This document shows positions 32,901 through 41,900 of a DNA stretch of 64,000 nucleotides, piece after piece. The notes under the pieces are model-generated. The model ran no database searches. It saw nothing but the letters and a program-made list of their open reading frames with translations, and was not told where the DNA came from. The DNA comes from Ectocarpus siliculosus (lineage: Eukaryota; Sar; Phaeophyceae; Ectocarpales; Ectocarpaceae), in NCBI GenBank assembly GCA_000310025.1, contig FN649734.1, positions 5,845,681 to 5,909,680 of the forward strand. Reading direction: 5' to 3'. A program made the translations under genes and the position numbers. The first letter of the stretch is position 1; each line of letters starts with the position of its first letter.

Positions 32901-35900
32901 CGAGGAGCTGACGTGGCCCGTGACACGTGGTACGAAACACCCACGTGATCTGTGGTCTACAGACCAAGAGCGGAAATAAATACACCGATGACCTGTGGTC
33001 TAATACAGATCGAGCCCTGCAGATCGAACTATCACTGATGACGTGTGGTCTACAGATGAGAGCAGCAACCATGTTCGGATCTATCTGCGTCTACAGATGA
33101 AGAGTTGGAAACATCACGGATGATCTGTGGTCTGCAGATCAAGAGTTGGAAATATCACAGATGATCTATGGTCTATAGATCAAGAGTCGGAAACATGAAA
33201 GATGATCTATGGTCTACAGATCAAGAGTCGGAAACATCCACAGATGATCTATGTAGTTATAGATAAAGAGCAGCAAACATGTATAGATCTATCTGTGTCT
33301 ATAGATCAAGAGTCGGAAACAAGGACAGATCAACAGATCGCTATAGATTTTGGTGATCTGCGACCAAAATTATCTACAGTGATCCATAGAGATCTGATCT
33401 ATCCGATGTGTGCAAAGTTGCAAACCTACGCGTCTACAACTGTCAGGCATTTGTACTACCCCTTTTCAAGTAGTCCCCTCCCAGCTAACAGGATCCCTAC
33501 TGTATCGAGTTGCTGTCAGCACCGCGGCGCGCCTAAGGCCACAAGCACCAATGCCAAACCGCAGCGGAAAAACGTAAAACCTAACGCTACATCGCTTGAT
33601 GACATTTTTATAGAGGGCGATCAACCAAGCAGAAGATCAAGCAGTATCTCAACCACAACGGTACCCCGCTTCGAGAGACACTGGACCTAGACATTTTTTG
33701 CTACTCCTTCACAAGTAACTCCCTCCCAGCAACAGGATCCCTACTGCTGTATCCAGCTGCTGTTAGCAACGGGGCGCGTCTACAACCAACCCCGATCACC
33801 ATTGTCGATCACATGACAGTGAGGGGTGCCCCCCTCGGTCTGTACATCAATGAAAGATCATATAAAAGGGCAATCAACCACACGTTAGGGGAGGGTGCCC
33901 CCTCTCAGCCTAAACATCAGAGGACGAACGAAGCAGCATATCAATCACAAACAGTTCATCAACCAGCCTGCTGGTACCTGCTAATATGAGAGACGCTGGT
34001 CGCCATCTATCACTACAAAGGGGTTATTCGTCAGCCCTCCCTGATTTCAGGCAAATATCCCGGTGAAACAAGACACCAGGAAACAATTCCGAAGACCATC
34101 AATCAAATTGGTGTGACCGCAGTGCCCTGCGGATCACCATTCCTCAAAGTGAGACGACAACGGAATGCCACACCATCCTCAGTATTTCATCGTGCAAAAA
34201 GCCTCATCATGGCTCAACCTACGCGGTTAGTTACTGAGATGAGCATGGTATACCGGACAGGCAACATCGAGTTTCGTGGACTGCGTTCGTATCCCGATCA
34301 AACACACAACAAAAGAACAACGAGCGAACGGCGGAAAAATAACAGGCCAGAAAAAATTCTCCTTTGTACTTTCGGCTGTCGTATCATCAAAATCGGCTCT
34401 TTGCAGGGAAATGCCGGCGAGCCGAATTGCACGCAAGGCACGAAAAAGGGACGGGCGCTGATGCACTGCTGCGGAAGCGGATCTAGAAAACGTCAGAGTG
34501 CTTCGTAATCGACGTCCAACTCGACACCACCAACTCCAACTTCAATCGCGGTGACTGCAGTCTCAGTTCTCGATGGGCAGTTTTCGCGTTGTGCCCCTTT
34601 TTCCCGCACCTCTGGCAAAGCTTCTCTGGGCATGCACTCGCATAGTGGTCCCCATCACAGACGTAGCACTTGACTCTCTTATCGCTGGCCAAATTCTCCT
34701 CTTCGTCACCTCGGTTCTGTTTCGACCGTCTCTTCCCCCCCCCCTTCCCCTCTACTGCTACGAACGCATGATGATTCGCTCGCCGATCACTCTTCCCCCT
34801 CTTTTCCTCCGCTTTCAGTTGCCCACCCCGTGTGCGTAGCACTCTCAACATCTCTTCTTCATCGAGTGTTTTCTGGGAGAGCAGCTGTTGCTTTTTAAAT
34901 TTCAAATTCCGGGGAAAGCGCATCGAGGAACCGTGCGTGTACGAGAGCATTTTTGGGGTGGGCTGGTCAAATGCAACCTCTAGGTTGGTCACTACGGACT
35001 TGAACTCCTGAAAAAACACTCGGGGGTCCTGGTTCTTCCCCTATTGGGCGTTGTAAAACTTGCCGATCAGCGAGATCTGCTCGCCGCCGGTCAGCGGGGG
35101 GAGGGGGGAGTCACAGGGGAGGACGCACTTCCGGCGGGCGGTGTCCCGGGCACTAACCGGGACAAGGTGTTCATGATGCCTTCCAGTTTCTCCGTCACCA
35201 TCTTCGCCAGTCTGGTGCTGGCGTCGCCCACGGCGTCGTCGATGGCCGTCCTAAGCTCCTCACGAGTCGGGCCAGCCTCGCCCCCGCCAGAGTTTCCAGA
35301 GTCGAAGACATGTGTGTCTGCCGCACAAGACTATGGCGTTAACGCCACAAATCTTTAGAGGGTTAATTGGCCCCAAGCCGAGTGCTGCTGGATGAGCACG
35401 GCTGTCCCGGTTGACAATGTGAAGAGATGGTTAAGTCGTTTTATTGGTCGTCNNNNNNNNNNNNNNNNNNNNNNNNNNNNNNNNNNNNNNNNNNNNNNNN
35501 NNNNNNNNNNNNNNNNNNNNNNNNNNNNNNNNNNNNNNNNNNNNNNNNNNNNNNNNNNNNNNNNNNNNNNNNNNNNNNNNNNNNNNNNNNNNNNNNNNNN
35601 NNNNNNNNNNNNNNNNNNNNNNNNNNNNNNNNNNNNNNNNNNNNNNNNNNNNNNNNNNNNNNNNNNNNNNNNNNNNNNNNNNNNNNNNNNNNNNNNNNNN
35701 NNNNNNNNNNNNNNNNNNNNNNNNNNNNNNNNNNNNNNNNNNNNNNNNNNTTCGTCACCTCGGTTCTGTTTTCGACCGTCTCTTCCCCCCCCCCTTCCCC
35801 TCTACTGCTACGAACGCATGATGATTCGCTCGCCGATCACTCTTCCCCCTCTTTTCCTCCGCTTTCAGTTGCCCACCCCGTGTGCGTAGCACTCTCAACA

Positions 35901-38900
35901 TCTCTTCTTCATCGAGTGTTTTCTGGGAGAGCAGCTGTTGCTTTTTAAATTTCAAATTCCGGGGAAAGCGCATCGAGGAACCGTGCGTGTACGAGAGCAT
36001 TTTTGGGGTGGGCTGGTCAAATGCAACCTCTAGGTTGGTCACTACGGACTTGAACTCCTGAAAAAACACTCGGGGGTCCTGGTTCTTCCCCTATTGGGCG
36101 TTGTAAAACTTGCCGATCAGCGAGATCTGCTCGCGTGCGTCCTCACCTGTGAGCCCCCCCCGCCGCCCGCTGCGGTCGCACTTCCGGCGGGCGGTGTCCC
36201 GGGCACTAACCGGGACAAGGTGTTCATGATGCCTTCCAGTTTCTCCGTCACCATCTTCGCCAGTCTGGTGCTGGCGTCGCCCACGGCGTCGTCGATGGCC
36301 GTCCTAAGCTCCTCACGAGTCGGGCCAGCCTCGCCCCCGCCAGAGTTTCCAGAGTCGAAGACATGTGTGTCTGCCGCACAAGACTATGGCGTTAACGCCA
36401 CAAATCTTTAGAGGGTTAATTGGCCCCAAGCCGAGTGCTGCTGGATGAGCACGGCTGTCCCGGTTGACAATGTGAAGAGATGGTTAAGTCGTTTTATTGG
36501 TCGTCCTCGTAGACACAAGCAACGGAAGAGAGTGGGCACCCAGGTGTATCACAAACACCGAGGCACGCGAGCAACGGTCGCAAGACGCATTCGGAACTCG
36601 GAACACATGACAGCACGGAACGCGCGACAACTTGCCAAAGATCCTACTACCGGAGATACCCCGAAGATCCAAATGACCGATGGACGGTCACGCACTTGCG
36701 CATCTGCATGGCTCAAAACCACACATGAGTACTACCGCAGTAGCCTTCGTAAGGATGGTATAATCCACCTCACGAACACAGGCCCAGATTGAGAAGGAAC
36801 GCATCGCCCGACGTCGGTAACATGGGGCGCTTGGCCCGCGCCCATGACGTCGCGGGCGTCATCCGTCGATTCGCCACACCCGGCGCAGCCAAGGTCAGAG
36901 CCGTCGGGCTGCTTCTTGCCTACATGATTGCCGTTTCTACCCCCTCACGGTGTCGTTTCCCGCTCTTTAATGTGCCTCCGTACCCCCGCCTTGCTCCATG
37001 TGTGTGACGTTGTTGCTTCTCGATGTTTATTTGCACTCCCTCCTGTACCTTTTCGTGCCGATGCTTCTTTTCCCACTTCCTTCCGTGCCTTTTCCTTAAG
37101 TATACAGCAGGTGGTGAATGACAAACCCTTGGGCTCCGGCCACGTGCAAGACAATACCACCAATATTTTGCGCGAGCCATCGCCGTACGCTTCGACGGCC
37201 TCGAATTGTAGCCGATGTTGACGGGAGAATGTTCTATGTTCGCCACAAGTAACGAAGCGCGTACCGTGGGCGGCTGTTTATTATTGTCACCGCTGTTGAC
37301 GGAAGGTTTATTGTTCGACTGTTGACGGAAGGACAAGACAAGGGGTTTGTGCCAGCATTACTTCAGCAATACGGTCGGTCATGGTAGCAACACCATTTTT
37401 TCTCGCGGTCTGTCTGTCTAGTCTGTCTTGTCTATGTGCTCCTCTTCGTATTTTGAGTTTTTGTTCGGTGGTCACGTCTCAGTGTACACGACGAAAGTCT
37501 GTGTACTGTTTGCGCCACAAGTGGCGAAGCGCGTGCGGTTGGTGGTTCGAATCGTGTATGGTCACCGGTGTTGACGGAAGTATTATTGTAACTGGTGTTG
37601 ACTGTTGGCGGAAGAACTTTCCCTGCAAATACCAGCAACACCGTTGGTCATCGTAGCAACGCCCGTTTCCTCTCGCGGTATGTCTGTCTGTGGTGTCCTT
37701 TTCGCTTCTAGAGTTCTTCGTAGCTGCATCTCAGAGTATCGTGCGCTTCGAAACGTAGCCGATGTTGACGGAAGGACAACACAACACACGGAATTATGTG
37801 TTCTATTTGCACCACAAGCAACGAAGCATTTGCGGTTCGTGGTTCGAAGTGGTTATGAACTCGTGCAACAACAAGCAACAACAAAAAATGAGAGCTTGGG
37901 ACTAGCAACACCGACAATATTCGTCGGCTTGCTCTTAGACAATAAACTTAACGGCACCTACTACCCGCACCACCTGGGTACACGTAGTCAGCCCCCGACT
38001 AAGAATAGCGTCTGCCCGCGTCAAAGTATTTTGTCACACCGCGTGCTACTTCCACCCTGGGCAACAATAATACGCGAGTGTGCTACCCGCTGCAGTACCT
38101 ATGGGAGAGCAAGCGTAGCTGGTCCACACGTAAAATCATCATTTGTGTGCATACTTAGGGGAGGGTTGGGATGTATGGGGCATCGATCGAGGCCGAGAGT
38201 GCATGCCACAGGTTGAAAATAAACCAAGGAGGACACATCAACAACCATGAGCGTAGCACGCGCGCCGCTTGCCATGATGTTGAGTTCCTTTGGGTGTTAC
38301 CAAGCCTGAGCATGTTCATCCGTGTATCTTTGTATGCATGCTGGAGACCCCGGGATTTCACTACAATGTTCACCGTCGCAGCAAAGACACTGCCGGATAG
38401 TGCAGCAGTACGGTCGCGGCATCTAAGGCGGGGCATGCTGGTCACGGCTGCTGTACGGCACTCACGGTCTGGAAGTCGTCGATGTCGAGCTCGATGTCGA
38501 AGGCTCTGGCCATGGCGATGAGGTGAAGCACAGCGTTAGTGGAGCCTCCGAGAGCCATGACGGTGACGATCGCGTTCTCGAAGGAAGCACGGGTGACGAT
38601 GTCCTTCGGCTTGAGGTCCTGCGACAACCGACCGCAACCACGCACATGCACGGCAAGACGAAATCGACAGTACGAGGCACCGTGTTACTAAAATGAATCC
38701 GCTGTTAGTGGCCGGACCACGGGGTGCGATCGTGCGAACGCAAGTCGCGATATCGGCTTGGCCCTGTCGGACAACAGTAAAAGAAAGTGGGAACGAGAGA
38801 TGCACCACGACGCACGAATCCTCTCTAGCATCGAATTTGTACGCATTGCCTCCGTACAACGAGCAATTTTGCACAGGCAGACATATCCGATGCAGACTAC

Positions 38901-41900
38901 TGTCTGTTGAAACGGTCGATTTCGCGAGAGGCGTTATTATTCCTGTATTTTGGCGTACAGCGGTATCAAATTTGGACGATCCTTTCGGGGTGGTCCTGTT
39001 TTTGGAGAGTACTGATGGACAGAGACACGGTAGTAAAGGCGCAGAGAGCGTCTGGGGAAACACGTCCTGTCCGTTTGGTTTCCTTCTCTTCCCCTTCTGT
39101 TCAGGGAAGCATTAACGTCTTTTCGAAAGAAGTAACAAACGCAAAACCGGTTTGATCATCCCGGTACTGTAGTGCCGCCGAAAGACATTGAAGGCACACA
39201 ACCCCAATCAACGTGCCACCATGACTTGATTGGTCTCGATACTGGAGATATCAGAACCTAACCGAACAGCCGGCATCACCCCCCTTTTTACAGACCCCAA
39301 AAAACACGACAACGCTTCCCACTTCCATCGACATCCGCCGCGGTTTCGTGTTATGTCGGGGTTGTGACATCATATTCGCTTAGTATTGAGCGTAAGTTAT
39401 GGGGAACATGTTCGTGGCAAAGGATCACCGGCACATACTAAGCGAGCCCGCCTATCAGCTGTAGCAAGCCCTTCTGTGAGGATGGTTTCGCGGACGGAAC
39501 AGCCTGTGTAACACGACTGTGCTTGTCGGGATTCTCTGGGTAAAGGCATGTGTGTTCGTTAACCCCTGCAATAAGTTTATCGTCGCGCAGTGCCTTTTTT
39601 AACGACACTCTACCCGACAAAATCTCACATCTCACCTTCTCCAACATGTTGCGGACCGCCTGTGCTGCCCTGTGGCACTCCTCCTTCTTCATCGGGTCGT
39701 CAGCAGGGGTGGAGCTAGAGTACGGCAGGGACATTCCCAGAGCCTAGGGGAAGAATGTACCCAAAAACAACAGCAGGTTTCGCGAATTAGGGACGAAGCG
39801 AGCGGGTCCTTCAAGGCAACGCGGGTTCTCCGTGCTCTCCTCCACTGCATGGAACGTTTAACCGGTCCTTATCGACCAGACCAAGGGGTTTCTATTGTGG
39901 CCGTACTTTGTACAAGTTCTCCAAGTGTGTGCCCTTTCTGGGGAGGTGATGCCTGTGAACACGGAAGGCGTTCGCGTCGGCTGGACCGGTGACTACGGAT
40001 GTTAGAAGGTATACCACAGAGACCGGAAAGGATTTAGATACGAAAACAACAGGATCGACAACAAGATAGTACACGCGGCACACACGCGCATGGGGAGGGG
40101 GGTGGGGAAGAGAGACAGACATCTACATTGGATGCTACAAGTAGATGGCATTGTGTTTGTGTTCAGGTGCCCCCGTGTGAAATAATGTCGGTTTCGGGGT
40201 CCATGAACAAGTTCCCCCTTTCCCGTCAAAGTGCAACAACTCCCCCGCGAAATAATGTAGCCAGGGATACACCTACAAGACAGTGTGAAGGCTAACGCTC
40301 GCACAACCACGGTCCACCGCAGTACACTGGAGGGAGACGTGAAAAAAAAAAAAACTGCCGTCCGTAGGTCATTAACCGAGCATCACTGCTGTGATGGTAC
40401 ACAAAAGCATCGTTATCACGGCGTAAATTGTATCATGCACGACTACTGTATGACGGCAACATTCGATTTTCCTTTACGCCTCCCGGCAACGTTGAAGCTG
40501 CAGCAAGGAGACAGGTTTAAATAGGTACCAGCTACAGTGCCCACCAAGGTTTCACGTGGTCCGTTTTCCGGGGGGCAAACACAACACCTAAACAAAACCA
40601 AATCAGCAACAGAGGTTACCCTAGGTATTCTCACACACAGACTCGCAGTGCAACAGCAACACTGGTGTGTCCCACTCACCTCGAATTCACTGCTCAGTGG
40701 TCAGTGTTGAGTGGTGTGAGGCGTGAGGCGTGCACGTTATAGTACTCTTGTTTCCTCCACCGGGAAAACGTACCACACGCTTGGGTCACAACCGTTTACT
40801 CTTCATTCAGTAACTCCAATTGGCGATCGGCACACTCCTCCGCCGCTGCAGGCACGCGAAGAGTTAGGGCCAACCCCTCAAGCCAACTCTAGCCGTGCAT
40901 CACAGCGAGACATAAAAGGCACTCACCTCGATTGCGCTGGCCATGGTGTTAGCCGTGTACATCCCTCCGCAGGCACCGGGGCCGGGGCAAGCGTTCTCCA
41001 CGACCGTCTGCCTTTGTTCCTGCATATTTAGCGCAGAACATACCGAAACCAAACATTTGCAAACGGGATTGCTCTATCGTTCATGATGTAATCCCCGCAG
41101 TTACCTGCGGAAGATGGGGCCCTTGGTATCCGCACAGAGCTAACGTTCCTTGGTGTGAAAAATACACTGCGTGGACGACAAAAGCAGCAGCCACAGCAAC
41201 AGGGGGAGACGACAACAACGTCATGGACACTACTGTCGTATGCGTAGAATCACCTCGGTGATCCTGTCGTACGCAAACTCCCCGTACGCCTGGAAGGCCG
41301 AGACGATGTCGAGAGACTCGCCAGCTGCCTTGCCCGCACGGATGGTACCCCCGTACACCTGCAGCAGAACAGGCAAGTGTTGGTGGGATTGGACGGTTGC
41401 CGACAACTAAATGCGGGTGATGTGTATGCCATCCCACTGTACACAGCAGGTGTGACACGAGCTGAGGCTCACGAGTCAAGGAATACAACATTGGAAAACC
41501 CAACATTTTCCAACCCCGTAGCAACATTAGCGGTGGTATCGATATCCGCTCACCATGATGGAAGGGCGGTTGACCCGTCCCATGGCGATGAGACACCCCG
41601 GCATGTTCTTGTCGCAGCCGGGGATGGAGATGTTGCCATCGTACCACTGCCCCCCCATCACCGTCTCGATGGAATCGGCGATAACGTCTCGTGACTGCAA
41701 CGAGAACGACATGCCTGCCCGTCGAGTCAAGATGGCGATGGTGTTGGACGAGACACACACGTTTGTTTGAGTGAGCAAAACCAATTGTTGCGGTTGGTCA
41801 CACACGCGTGCTACTCAAACGCAACGCACCGTGAAAGTCGGCTCCCAGCGATTTTCTGAGCGGCATGTACCCCACTTCAGTCGCATACATCCAAGTGTCG

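Noticed and set aside
29995-33350. CRISPR array
   Set aside because: Units are contiguous and diverged without unique spacers, no cas genes are present and the host is eukaryotic; this is a satellite.
35427-35948. ORFs crossing the N gap
   Set aside because: They are open only because unknown bases contain no stop codons.
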